Assembly: GCA_000818945.1 (NCBI GenBank)
Contig: KN805463.1
Coordinates: forward strand, 23,301-87,300
DNA length: 64,000 nucleotides
Reading direction: 5' to 3'
From: Schizochytrium sp. CCTCC M209059
Lineage: Eukaryota; Sar; Bigyra; Thraustochytrida; Thraustochytriidae
The notes under the pieces were generated by a model. The model did not search any database, was not told where the DNA came from, and worked only from the letters and a program-made list of their open reading frames with translations. Below, piece after piece: positions 10,559-21,264 of the stretch. The position numbers and the translations under genes were made by a program. Within the stretch, counting starts at the first letter, position 1; each line of letters begins with the position of its first letter.

Positions 10559-11881
10559 TTATGAAGATGAGGAAGTTGGATTGGAAACGAGGCACTCGAG
10601 ATGAGCTTGAAGGAAGTCTGTAAAGGAGACGGTCTTGTCGGTGTGGGTTTCACGCGCGACCTGATCCCAGGTAGGAGGCTCACCCTCGATTCCGGCATCA
10701 CGAGCCGCCTTTACAGCGACAGCCTTGAATGCCGAGTGGTCCATGCGTCCATTGTTGGCTTGTACGCCAGGAGCTGCGAGGTAGCGAAGCAAGAGGGCTC
10801 TTGTGATTTCAAAAATGCCAGGAACGTCAGGAAAGGCGCGCTGGACATCGACGAAGGGCCATGGGAGTACGATTGCGGGCTTGACTTTGCGCTTTGCGGC
10901 AATCTTTGCAAGAAAGAGATCAGGATAGGTGTACTCGGTGGTGGGGACGCCGAGCGCGTCGGCCATGGCGCTGCGCACGCGGTCGCAAAATGCAGCGGCG
11001 TCCTCATTTTTTAGGGGCTCCATGACGGGCAGAAATTGTACGGTCACGTGAAGCTGGAGTCGAGCAAGGCAGCGGAGAACAATGAGTCCACGTCGGGGGG
11101 ATCCGACGGTCCATGCGGGGTCAAAGGCCCCGACGTTCCACTGGAGAACTGCAGGCTGTACGGGTGCGAGGGGCTCAAAGGCGCCACGTCTGAACTGAAT
11201 GAGACTGGTTCGATTCGTGCACGTGCCTTCGGGGTAAACGGCAAGACGTCGGCGCCAAGTTCCTGTGCGATCGGCGCGCTGTAGGATGGCCTCCGCAGCG
11301 AGGTGCCTGCTGGAAATATTTTCGCGGTCGACGAGAATGGTCTGCATGGCCTTGAGAACGGGTCCGACAAAGGTCTCTGTGAGATCAGCTTTTGCAACAA
11401 AGCTGGGGGCGTCCATGAATGCGGCTGCGAGGAGAGCGTCAAAGGGAGTGGAGTGAGGCCCAACGACGGCGACGCGGGCCTTGCTTGCAGGCGCAAGCTT
11501 GCCAACCGTCTCGACGGTGTAGACACCAAAGCAGGAGAGGAGGATGCGAGCCGTGGCGTAAACAATATGTGCCTGAATGCGAGCGCGAGATGCTGGGAGT
11601 GGCTCGTTGACGTCGCATCCAATGACGGAGAGCAGGACGAGTCCAGTGGCGACGGGAATGGTGACGAGAAAGATGAGAATGCGGAACGGCGCAAGCACGA
11701 CGAGGCCGGTCACGAAGAGGACCCATTCTTGTGCGTCCATGGCCTCATCCGTCTGAAATGGATTGACCTCTTTGAGTTCGAGGTGCGACCTGCGTCTCCT
11801 GCGTGTTGTGGAGAGGCGGCGTTCGATGCGTCGCGTCTCTTTAGCGGAGAGTCGCCGCAAAGACGGCTGCTCGGTCGCCAT
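10559..11881 (-). CDS. Lysophospholipid acyltransferase (LPCAT/PlsC family)
   Basis: 440 residues from the ATG at 11881. After a basic N-terminus, residues about 52-88 form a long hydrophobic hairpin (FVTGLVVLAPFRILIFLVTIP...) as in LPCAT-type enzymes of the ER. The PlsC blocks are in order: HSTPFD (His143, Asp148, the HX4D catalytic pair), ILVDRE (about 182-187), YPEGT (216-220) and FRRGAFEP (about 230-237). The family transfers an acyl group from acyl-CoA to a lysophospholipid. The spacing and the length of the C-terminal part resemble LPCAT1/2 proteins, including an acidic/helical tail where animal LPCATs carry degenerate EF-hands. The substrate cannot be told from sequence. The start codon is preceded by a (GCAA)n microsatellite. 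Two decayed copies of the gene's last segment follow the stop. Confidence 0.88.
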   Translation of the reverse strand: MATEQPSLRRLSAKETRRIERRLSTTRRRRRSHLELKEVNPFQTDEAMDAQEWVLFVTGLVVLAPFRILIFLVTIPVATGLVLLSVIGCDVNEPLPASRARIQAHIVYATARILLSCFGVYTVETVGKLAPASKARVAVVGPHSTPFDALLAAAFMDAPSFVAKADLTETFVGPVLKAMQTILVDRENISSRHLAAEAILQRADRTGTWRRRLAVYPEGTCTNRTSLIQFRRGAFEPLAPVQPAVLQWNVGAFDPAWTVGSPRRGLIVLRCLARLQLHVTVQFLPVMEPLKNEDAAAFCDRVRSAMADALGVPTTEYTYPDLFLAKIAAKRKVKPAIVLPWPFVDVQRAFPDVPGIFEITRALLLRYLAAPGVQANNGRMDHSAFKAVAVKAARDAGIEGEPPTWDQVARETHTDKTVSFTDFLQAHLECLVSNPTSSSS

Positions 11882-12062
11882 GCTTGCTTGCTTGCTTGCT
11901 GGTTAGCTCACTCACCTTCTTGTTTGCTTGTCTGCCAACGTGCGCGCGCGCGCGCGCGTCGACTAACAAAGAGACGCAGGGGCGCGCACGTGCGCGCGTC
12001 TGTGTGTGTGTGCGTATGCGCGCGGTGGTATCGTCTGCCGTCTGTGCGCTACGCTGTCTAGC
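11882..12062. promoter_or_regulatory. 5' flank of the acyltransferase with alternating purine-pyrimidine tracts
   Basis: Immediately 5' of the ATG is (GCTT)n on the plus strand (GCAAGCAA on the coding strand). Further upstream, 11940-11960 is (GC)n and 11980-12025 is CGCGCACGTGCGCG followed by (TG)n. Alternating CG/TG tracts favour Z-DNA under supercoiling. No TATA-like element could be assigned. Confidence 0.4.
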
Positions 12063-12186
12063 GAGCCAGGAAACCTTTTGATTTATTTGCGTCTGAGTCT
12101 CATGCAGTCGGCGAGATTCATTCATTCATCTGTCAGGCAGGGGACATGAAGACATGGCTGCGGCGAGATGGAAGACTTGGGCCTGG

Positions 12187-12575
12187 TATACGCGTGTCTC
12201 GATAGCACGACAAGACATTGTGCAGGCAGGCCTAAGCTCAATACCATGGTATACGCGTGTCTCGATAGCACGACAAGACATTGTGCAGGCGTCCGTTGTC
12301 ATTCCTTGCGTAGATGATTCGGTTCATTGGTTGGGATGACTAGAAATTGTGCAGGCGGGCCTAAGCTCAATACCATGGTATACGCGTGTCTCGATAGCAC
12401 GACAGGAAATTGTGCAGGCAGGCCTAAGCTCAATACCATGGTATACGCGTGTCTCGATAGCACGACAAGACATTGTGCAGGCGTCCGTTGTCATTCCTTG
12501 CGTAGCGACAGGAAATTGTGCAGGCGTCCGTTGTCATTCCTTGCGTAGATGATTCGGTTCATTGGTTGGGAGGTG
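12187..12575. repeat. Composite minisatellite with ~63-bp units
   Basis: The unit starts TATACGCGTGTCTCGATAGC, continues ACGACAAGACATTGTGCAGG, and ends either in the GCCTAAGCTCAATACCATGG block or in GTCCGTTGTCATTCCTTGCG followed by GATGATTCGGTTCATTGG. Unit starts lie at about 12187, 12250, 12379 and 12442. The two kinds of unit ending alternate, so this is a higher-order repeat rather than a simple one. Confidence 0.9.
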
Positions 12576-12726
12576 CCCAAACAGATTGTTTGTTTAGAAA
12601 CTCGCGTAGTACGTCTCTCCTTGTGTAAACGAGATGAGTTGGATCATTGGGCTTCTTTTTGTTGGGGTAAGGAAATGGATGCCATTTCATTTTACATTTT
12701 TGATTGTGTGAAGAGCAAAGGAGCTT

Positions 12727-14184
12727 TTATTCTTGCAGAAAGAGAAAACCTTCTGGGTCAATGAGGGCTTTTAGGCCAGTCGTGAACCAGCCATGAGCAG
12801 AGAGCATGGACTCGTTGTTTTCCGATGGGGTGTCGAGGTAGCCAAGCATGACGGAGGCCCCGCGAGCCTGAAGATGGCCCATGGTACCATGAGGGACCTC
12901 GCTGTCGTTGTCGTCGACGATGCGAATTTCCAAATGAGGAACAGGCTTGCCCACCGTGTGGAGCGGGTCATGAGCTTGACGGACGGTGATGAGGAAGGCG
13001 ACTTCGGTCATGAAGATTCCGTGAACACACCGAACTTGATCGCCCAAGAAGCGAGGCACACGACGAAGCAAATCTTCAGAGACGGGAGCTTCGCCGCAGA
13101 GAATCGAGCAAAGGTCGGGGAATGTGTTATCTTCTGCTGCGTCGAGAATGGCCTCAAGCATGGAAGGAAAGACGAAGGTTTGGGTGACGTTTTGCTCGCG
13201 AAGAACATTGACAACCTTGTGAGGAGAGAACTTGGAGACAAAGACGTTTGCGGCGCCGATCATCGTAACGGCGACCGTATTGACAAAGTTGGAAATGTGT
13301 GACATGGGCGCGATGTGGGCGTACCGCGAGTCCGGGGTGATGGCGAGTTCGCGTAGGGCGCAGAAAGCGCTGGCGAGAATGTTTTCATGCGAGAGCATGA
13401 TGGCTTGTTGTTGTTGTTGTTGACGATGATGTCTGGTAGTATTTTTTACGGAAAAGAAGATGCCAACACAATCGTCTCGCGATACGGTGACGGGATTCAT
13501 GGGTTGTGAGATGGAATCGATGAGCTGTGTTTCGTAGTGTAGTGCGCCGTCGGGAGCGGGTTCGTTGCGAGCGTGGCCAAAATAAATGATGTGTTTGAGA
13601 GATGACACTTGATCAAGGAGTCTTGGAATGGCCGCGGCGAAGGCGTCATCGACAAAGAGTGCAATGGGCTCGCATCGATTGAGGACGTTGATGATTTCGG
13701 GCGGTGCGAGGCGCGGGTTGACGGGAACGAGGAGGAGGCCAGCATGAGGGCATGCCCAAAAGATCTCGATGAGATTTGGAGCATTGAGCGCAAGCACGGC
13801 GACGCGTGAGCCGGCTTCGAGCTTGAGGTTGCGCGCAAGGGCTGTGGCCACGCAAGCGGCGCGGTGGGTGAGTTGCGCGTAGGTGGATGTGCTTCCGTCG
13901 GCGTGGACGGCGGCGATGCGGTTTGGATGCGAGCGCGCGGCTGAGGCAAGCGTCATGTTGAGCGAGAGAGGCGCATCTTGCGGCTTGCTGACGGTTGTTT
14001 TGTCGGAGTTTGTCTGTGTTCTGGCAGAAGATGCCGAGCGAAGTCGAGCTGCTCGTGCGGGCGGTCTCTCGCGCGCGTTGCGGAGCTCGGTGGGGTCTCC
14101 GAACTGGGTCGCGAGCACGAGGAGTGCCGCCGCTGCGACAAGGCCTGCGGTCTGCGCGAACGTGAGGCGGGCCTCGCCTGCCAT
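12727..14184 (-). CDS. Truncated, probably inactive acyl-CoA synthetase-like (AMP-binding) protein
   Basis: 485 residues from the ATG at 14184. Residues about 9-27 are a hydrophobic anchor or signal (AQTAGLVAAAALLVLATQF). From residue 78 on it follows the ANL-superfamily large domain: YAQLTHRAA, GSRVAVLALNAPNLIE, AGLLLVPVNPRL, then MLSHENI, HIAPMSH, ILCGEAPVSEDLL, MTEVAF, VGKPVPHLEI, MLGYLDTP, GWFTTG and IDPEGFLFL. Key features are damaged. The glycine-rich phosphate loop before MLSHENI (normally SSGTTGxPKG) reads SVKNTTRHHR plus a six-Gln run. The TGD motif reads TGL. The frame stops right after GFLFLQE, so the C-terminal subdomain with its catalytic lysine is absent. Active relatives make acyl-CoA from fatty acid, ATP and CoA; this protein is unlikely to. 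It is either a decaying gene or a pseudoenzyme. Confidence 0.8.
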   Translation of the reverse strand: MAGEARLTFAQTAGLVAAAALLVLATQFGDPTELRNARERPPARAARLRSASSARTQTNSDKTTVSKPQDAPLSLNMTLASAARSHPNRIAAVHADGSTSTYAQLTHRAACVATALARNLKLEAGSRVAVLALNAPNLIEIFWACPHAGLLLVPVNPRLAPPEIINVLNRCEPIALFVDDAFAAAIPRLLDQVSSLKHIIYFGHARNEPAPDGALHYETQLIDSISQPMNPVTVSRDDCVGIFFSVKNTTRHHRQQQQQQAIMLSHENILASAFCALRELAITPDSRYAHIAPMSHISNFVNTVAVTMIGAANVFVSKFSPHKVVNVLREQNVTQTFVFPSMLEAILDAAEDNTFPDLCSILCGEAPVSEDLLRRVPRFLGDQVRCVHGIFMTEVAFLITVRQAHDPLHTVGKPVPHLEIRIVDDNDSEVPHGTMGHLQARGASVMLGYLDTPSENNESMLSAHGWFTTGLKALIDPEGFLFLQE

Positions 14185-14321
14185 GATGTTCTTTTCGCTC
14201 GGCCAGCCAACGGGTTTTGGTTCCCTCAATGACCACAATGAGCTGGCTGGGACAATTGGCCAGCAACCACCAAACCTAGCCGGTGGCACTGGTGATTGGG
14301 ACATTTATTTCACAACAACGA

Positions 14322-14965
14322 AAGGAAGAGTTCTGAGAGGTGGTCGTGTTGCTGGCCGCACACACGCGGCAGAGTCATCGTCGCAAATGTAATCGCCGCA
14401 AATGTATGCAAGACCAAGACCAAGACCACAAGACCAAAAGACCAAAACCAAGAACAAGACCAAGACCAAAACAAAGATCAAGGCCAAGACCACAAGACCA
14501 AGACTAAGACCAAGACCACAAGACCAAGACCAAGACCACAAGACCAAAACCAAGACCAAGACCAAGACCAAGACCAAGACCAAAACCAAGATCAAGAACA
14601 AGACCACAAGACCACAAGACCACAAGACCAAAACTAAGAACAAGAGCACAAAACCAAAACCAAGACCAAAACCAAGAGCACTGTTTCTTTTCCGACAACA
14701 AATGATTGGAAAGACACCCAAAGTTCTGAGAAGAGAATCCGGCCGTGGCGGAATTATCGTGGCAAATGTATACATGAGCAAGAGCAAGAGCACTGTCAGG
14801 TGCCAGAACAACAATAAAGGATTGGAAAGAAGAACAAGACAGAGTTCTGACAAGACGGTTGTCTTGGCCAAATGCGTGCAAGAGCACTGCTTATTTCGCA
14901 AGAACAAAGGATTGGAAAGGCACACAAGACAGAGCTTTGAAAAGTCGTGTTCCTGACAAGTAGAA
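14322..14965. repeat. Diverged tandem units interrupted by an expanded CAAGAC hexamer array
   Basis: Positions about 14408-14690 are (ACCAAG)n with ACCACAAG variants, essentially free of T. On either side the same longer motif recurs: GGATTGGAAAG, ACACAAGACAGAGTTCTGA, CAAATGTATGCAAGAGCAAG (around 14325-14410, 14700-14790, 14815-14885 and 14900-14950). The hexamer array therefore appears to have grown inside one member of an older tandem repeat of roughly 100-150 bp. Confidence 0.8.
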
Positions 14966-17900
14966 GCCTAGTGGCAACGGAGAAAGATGCCACGTGCACG
15001 CGTTCAAGCGCGATCATCCATTCAAGCACGAGCCAGGAAAAAAGGAGCGTCTGTCTGCCTGTGGCCGCTGAGGATGCAATGACAATGTGCCATGCGAGCA
15101 TGTACGACAACTCGAGACCAAGCCAAGAAGACTCAACAACATTTTCTGCCACGAGCTAATAGCAAATGTTGATTGAGATACAATTCGAGGCTAAGGTGCA
15201 AGCATGGACAAGGGCAAATACGAGGAAATGCGAGGAAATGCGAGTTGATGCAAAAATTGCATCTTGAAGGCCCGGTCCTCACATCATTGGCATCTGACTT
15301 ATGGCAAGACAAATGTTGGCCAAATGTTCTTTTTTGCAGAAAAGCAACAATGAGGTATACGCACCTCGGCGAGGCAGACAAACACCAAGGCCAAAAGGAC
15401 AGGCAGGCTTTTTTCTGCGGGCCGCTCTCGGCTCAAAATTTGGAAAGAGCTCGAAATTCAAGAGTTTCGTTGACCGGACCGCCTCCCAAGGGTAGCTGCT
15501 AGCTGGCTGCGCTGATGGCTGGCCTTGCTCGACCAGCCAGCGCGGTTCCCGCGGACGTTATCTTTCCTCCTCTGACTTTTACATGACCTAAAATAGGTCT
15601 TCCTGCCTCCACGCCTCAAGAGCCTGCATGCATATACCAGCCAGGGCCGACCAGCCAAGCCAGGCAGCCACCCAATGCCAGGATCGGCGGCGCGACGTGG
15701 GCCGGGCCGGGGTAAGCCCGATAGCCGTAAGCGGCAAGTGCGTGTGTGGATGCGTAGACGTAGACACGGAGACGCAGACGTCGATAGAAAAGGCGTGTGT
15801 CCGCGGGCTAGAGGGAGAGCGGGAGACAGAAACGCGCGGTCATGGAGGAGCAGCGGCCGGAGGGAGAAAAAGGAAGGACAAAAAACAAAACAAAAAAAAA
15901 CGGAAAGTTCGCAGGCGCCCCGCAGCGGCGGCTCCCGCGCCGGCGAGAGGAAGCCCGCAGCGCACCAGCACGCGGCTGCAGGCGCGCTGTGGGTCGCGAG
16001 TTTCGCAGCCTCGCGAAAGAAAAGAAAAGGAAAAGAAAGGAGAGGAAAAGAATGAGATGCAAGCAGGGCAGCCTGAAGAGCCAAGAAGAGCAGCCACGAA
16101 GCCAAGATTCGGACGGCCAGTGGCAGCTCGAAGGTTGGCCGGCCGCGACCGCCTTGTGCCGAGCGACCGACTACGTCCGGCCGGGCCGCATCCGGGCCGC
16201 AGCCGATCGTGCAGCTGCACAAGATGCTGAGCGCGGAGGGCCCGCGCCTCGGGAACGGGGGCAGCGCTGAGAAGAGGCCGTCTGTCCGCGTCCCGAGTCT
16301 GGCTCCAGGCTACACCCGTTTCGCAGATGCCGGCCCTCCGAGACACGCCTCTCGCGAGGGAAGCGAGCCAGGGAAGCGCCGCTATCTATCGCCTCGCCTT
16401 GCCTCGCCTCCGGGGTCCCCTGCCTCTGCTCGTCTGCGTCGCATCTGCGTCGTCCTCGGTCTCTGTCACCTTGTCTGTCAATCTGTCTGTCAGTCTGTCT
16501 CTCTGTCTCTGTGTGTGTGACTGTCTGTCTGTCTGCATGTGTGTGTGTCTGTCTGTCTGTCGGACGCTCTGCTGTGCCGTGACGCCGTGCCTAATGCCTG
16601 CCACGCTGTTGTGTGAATCCGCATGGCTGCGGAGGCGCGGCTGGCGAGGGCCGTTACGCGCTGGCTGGCAACGCAGGCTGGCCAGTGGCGGCGAATTATT
16701 TGATCACGTCGCGAGCCACAGCCACGGCACGGCGACGAACGAGCGCTCCCGGCTCCACGCAGCCAGGCCTTGCTTGTTGCTTGCTTGTTTGCTTGCTTGC
16801 TCGAAGTGCCTGGCTCTGGTTTGGGTGCGCTATAGAGAGAGGTGGATATAGGATGGGCTTGTGCCCCTGGGCTGAAGCTGCTGCAGCTCTGCGTCTGTGT
16901 CTGACTCACAGTCTCCGTCTGTCTGTTTGTCTGTCTGTCAGTCGATGGAAACGGGCGCGCAAGAGACGCAGATTGGCCGAGGCACCGTCGCCACCGCCCG
17001 TCCACCGGGGCCTACTTCTCGCGCGCCAGGGTACGCGAGGCTAATGCAAGTCAACATCCACGCCAGCCAGCTGGAGCTCGTTAGCGTCCGCATCGTTGGC
17101 CGGAAATGGCCATAACAGACAAGCGGCCAGCGGGAAGATCGATGGATTCATGGATCGGTCCATCGATCCATCATCCATCGGCCAGCGCGGCCTGGCCGGC
17201 CGATGTGACCGGCCCCCGGTCGCGAGACTCGTCGTCCTTGTTCTTGACCTCCGGCTTGTTTCGCCGGTCTCGGCTCAGCGAGTCTCGGCTCGTCTCGGCT
17301 TGGCTTGTCTCTGCCGCATCATCGACCGACCGACCTCCCGCGCGAAGTCGGCACGGCCGCGCTGCGGGGGGGCCCTGGCCGCAAAAGGAGGCGGCTCGCA
17401 ACAGGGCAGCTCGCAGACCCGGCGCACGCATGCGCACGGGCACACACTCCCTGCTGCCTGCACACCATCCCGCGCGCGGACCAGCGGTGTGGGAAGAATG
17501 GCTGTAACTCGCCGGAAAGGCAGGCCTCGCTGCACACCGCAGTGGCCGGCGGCGCGTTGCGATTCCAACGGTCAAGACATGAGGTGGTGTGGCACGCGTC
17601 GGCTACGCGGAGAGCCTGGGCCGCTTCCGTCTGGCTGCAGACAGGCTGTGTCCATCCATACCTTCGCTCGCCGCGAGTCGCATCGGTCTTTCCTCGTGTG
17701 CGTGTCGCTCCCCCCAACCATTCATCCATTCATTTACCCCTCCATCCATCCATTCGTCCATCCTTCGCTCCCTTCCTTCGGTCCTTCCTTCCTCCTCCGA
17801 GAAGCTGCGATTGTGCGCGCACACAAGACGAGCGTTGCTCGGAAGCAGGCTCCTGGAAGCAAAGCCGACCCGCGGTGGAGATCGCAGACGCTATAACCAT

Positions 17901-18176
17901 GAGGCCAAACCCTAGACACCCACCACGCGGCAGGAGACGCCGCGGCCCCGGTGCAGGGTCCTCCCTTCCTTCCTCCCTCAGTCTCTCCCACTTTCGGTCT
18001 CGAGCATAAGAGCGTGCCGGGTGTGGAAGGGAAGAACCGCGGCGCTACTTGCGCTGCTTCCTTTTCCGCTCTTGAGCGTCCGGTCCAGGCGACGTGGCAG
18101 CTGCGGCGAAAGAAAGGAAGAAAGAAAGACCGGCGCTCGGAAGGAGGGAGCGAGGAAAGAAGCTAACTGTAAAAGA

Positions 18177-18215
<39 letters not shown>

Positions 18216-18225
18216 AACTGGCTGG
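18177..18225. repeat. (GGCT)n microsatellite
   Basis: About ten consecutive GGCT units, then one TAACTGGCTGG variant. A GAGCTAGCTAGCGAGC-type palindromic block follows at 18313-18357, in which GCTAGC, itself a palindrome, is repeated. Confidence 0.95.
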
Positions 18226-19107
18226 AAACGGCGGCTGGGGGGCGCGCGATGCCGTGCGAGTTGAGGCGAGGCGACGCGAGCTGAGCCTCTCTCGGTTCTT
18301 GCCGAGACTTGCTTGAGCTAGCTAGCGAGCTAGCTAGCTAGCGAGCTTGCTAGCAAGTAAGAAAGTCGCGGTGGGGGGTGGGTCACGGTGGGTGCGGGCT
18401 GCGTGGTTCTCGAACCTGGGCCGCGTTAAGGCCCTGTTTTTCTTTCTTATTTTTTAGTACTTTGATCTATCGAGCGAGAGGTTGCGGCGACTTCGCTCTA
18501 CTAAATAGTAGTTGCAGCTGGCTGGCTCATGGTGGATGGATGTTCGCCGAGCAAGCAAGCGAGTCTCGGTTCGAGCCAGCCAGATTGTCTTACGGAAACA
18601 CTCTACGCACGGCTCACTCTCACGCGATCTAACGCTACTACCTCCTTGCGAGAAGCTGCGCTGGCTGGCTGGCTTTGAGACAAAGGGACACTCGCTCTGC
18701 GTCAGTCGAAGTGCGGTCAACTTGAGCCCCTCCAGACCCAGCACGCTGCTACAACCATGCTGGTCTTGCTCGCTTGCTTGCTCACTTGCTCGCTCTTACC
18801 CGGCCAAATGATACTTACTTGCGCCGTTTTATTGTGTGCCTCCCGCTTCACATGCATCCCTTGCGTTGCAGCCTCCCTCTCCTGGCTGACTCGCAGTGGC
18901 ACCATCCTCCTCTCCGGGTCTGGCGGCCCGTCTAAGCCCAGGCCTAGTCTCGCTTAGGTTACAGTCGCAGCTCAGCAGGCGCGGCCGCTGCAGGGTCCAG
19001 GCTGCCGTCCGGCGCGCCTCGGCCGGGTCACGGCGGGCGGGCGACGCGCGCGAGGCCACCGGGCCCGCGGCCCGTGCTCGCTCGCTCCCGGCCTCGGCCA
19101 CGGCCAG

Positions 19108-19168
19108 AGCCTGCCTGCGTGCGTGCGTGCGCGCGTGCGTGCGTGCGTGCGTGCGTGCATGCGTGCGT
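19108..19168. repeat. (GTGC)n microsatellite
   Basis: About fourteen GTGC units with single GCGC and ATGC variants. A (CGAC/CGGC)n stretch follows at about 19310-19370. Confidence 0.95.
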
Positions 19169-20384
19169 GCCCCCCGGGAGAAAGTACGAGCAGCCAAGCA
19201 GGCAGCGAAAGGGAGGAAGCGCGCAATAAGCGCCCCGCGCGCATATGCGACAGCGCGCCTGGCTGACTCACAAGTGCGGCCAGCTGCGCCTCCGCGGACG
19301 ACCCGGCGACTGACCGACCGACCGACCGGCCGAACGACCGGCCGACCGACCGACCGGACGGCCGGCCGGGCCTGGGCGCGGCGGCGGCGCCAGGGCGCAG
19401 GAGAGCAGCCGGCTGCAGGCAGAAGAGGAGGATCCGAGCGCCCCCGGCGATCCGTTCGCGCCTTCCCTCGCTTCCTTCCGCTTCGAGTTGGTTAGTTCGT
19501 TCGTTCCTCGCGCCTGGTTCTGCGCGAGGCGGGCGAGGAGAGGAAGCCAGCCAGCCGGCCGGCCAGCCAGCCGGCCCGCCGCGCGAGGCCGGAGCCCAGC
19601 GCGGAAGACGCTGGGTGCGAGGCGTCGCGTGGCGCGGCGTCGGGCAGCGCGAGGCGCGGCGGGAAGTCAAGGCGGGCAGGCGAGGCGGGCAGGCCAGGCT
19701 GGCTGCGCACTTGGTCGGTCGGGCGCAAGTCGAGAATGGGCCCGCCGGAAGAGCCTCTTTCGGCGCGCTTGTCCGGCCGGGGCTGGCTGCGGGGCGCAGG
19801 GCAAGTCGAAGCCGGCGAGGGCGGAAGTGAGTTATACGCCGCTGCGGGAGTGGGCGCGCCGCGCCGGCAACGGCGCCACGCGCGCGACGCAGCCCGCTGT
19901 CCCAGGCGCACCGCGACCGCGACGCGGCCGACGCGAGGCGCAGGCGCGACGCGATGCGGTGCGGTGCGGTGCGGCGACGCGTCCAGGGCCGAGCCGCGGG
20001 CCACGTCACGCCAGCCACGCTGGCGCTGCTCAGCGCGCGCGAGAGAGGAGGCGAGCGGGGGGTGCAGGCGCGCGCAAGGAGGCTGGCTGGTTGCGCGCCT
20101 CCGCGCACTTGCGTAGCATGCATTCATTGGACTCCGCGCTCACGTAGGCTGCAAGTGGTTTTTTTCATTCTTTCAGACTGTATTTCATTGTATTTTCTCT
20201 GTTTCTTTCTTTCTTACTTTGTTTCTGTTGTTCCGTTGCATGATAGGGGAGGAGCGGAGAGGAGAGTAGAAAAAGGAAGGAAAGAAGGAAGGAAGGATGG
20301 GAAAGAAGGAGGGAGGGGCTTGATCCACTGGTGAGTGGCCAGGCGCACCAAAAGAAGGATGGCGATCAGTTGATTGGCCGATCC

Positions 20385-20455
20385 TTCGTTCGTTTGTTCG
20401 TTCGTTCGTTCGTTCGTTCGTTCGTTCGTTCGATCGATCGATCGACGGGTGGCGG
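20385..20455. repeat. (TTCG)n-(ATCG)n microsatellite, left arm of an inverted pair
   Basis: A run of TTCG units changes directly into three ATCG units. The reverse complement of the same composite lies about 0.8 kb downstream (21184-21264). Confidence 0.95.
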
Positions 20456-20900
20456 ATGGACGGCCCGATCAAGCGATCCTGCTGGCCGGGGACTGCGTGG
20501 CTGGCTGGTTGACTGCGCCATTCTTGCGGAACCACGGCCTTTTACGCATTCCGCGGTTGTGCGCCTCTGCAGCAAAGCCAGCCAGCTGACTCTGCTTGAG
20601 CAGCTACGACAGACAAGCAGGCCAACCATGGATTACCGCCGCCGAGGCCAGTGGTAGCCTCCCACCTCCCCCCCTCTCCCCCTCGCCCCACTGTGCGCGT
20701 GTGTCTGTTTTCCGAAAGCGCAATTTTCTCCGCTCTTTCTTTGATCACTCTGTCCTCACCAAGCTTCCCGCTGCGCGTATTGCGATGGAATGCGATGCGA
20801 TGTAAATTGAATGCGACGCAACGAGACAAGTCGAGACGCGACTGAGCCACGGCCGAGGCCAGCGAGGCCGCAGGGGCGAGGTAGTGAGGAAGCAGCTGTA

Positions 20901-20901
20901 G

Positions 20902-20945
<44 letters not shown>

Positions 20946-20947
20946 CG
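20901..20947. repeat. (CTGC)n microsatellite
   Basis: About eleven uninterrupted GCCT units. Confidence 0.95.
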
Positions 20948-21183
20948 GTCAAGATAGCATGGCGCAGCGTTGGCCGGTCGGCTGGTTGGCTGGCTGGCTT
21001 AGTGGCTGGCTTACTGGCCGGCGTGGCGACTGACTGACAGTGTCTGCCTCAGGGTTACGCTGCAATGCAGACGGTGGGCAGCGAGCGGAGAGAGGAAGAA
21101 GCGAAGCGAGGCAAGTTAGGCAAGTAAGGCAAGTAAGGCAAGCAAGAGGCAAGAAGGGCAGGAGCCGTGACGGGCGAAGGAAC

Positions 21184-21264
21184 GGGCTAACGAGCGATCG
21201 AGCGATCGATCGATCGAACCAACGAACGAACGAACGAACGAACGAACGAACGAACGAACGAACG
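21184..21264. repeat. (ATCG)n-(AACG)n microsatellite, right arm of an inverted pair
   Basis: GCGATCG units change into ATCG units and then about thirteen AACG units. This is the reverse complement of the composite at 20385-20455. Confidence 0.95.

Noticed and set aside
12180..12580. CRISPR-like array
   Set aside because: Repeat units abut each other with two alternating tails and no unique spacers; the setting is eukaryotic.
13395..13460. Small intron hiding the synthetase P-loop
   Set aside because: A GT...AG pair of 17 bp exists but is too short, and removing it gives a frame without the motif.
14400..14700. Internal telomere repeat
   Set aside because: The ACCAAG/CAAGAC units do not match TTAGGG-type telomere repeats, and the array grades into a local tandem repeat.
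18972..20123. 383-codon minus-strand open frame
   Set aside because: Arg/Ala/Pro/Ser low-complexity text crossing several microsatellites, overlapped by equally long frames on the other strand; no domain.
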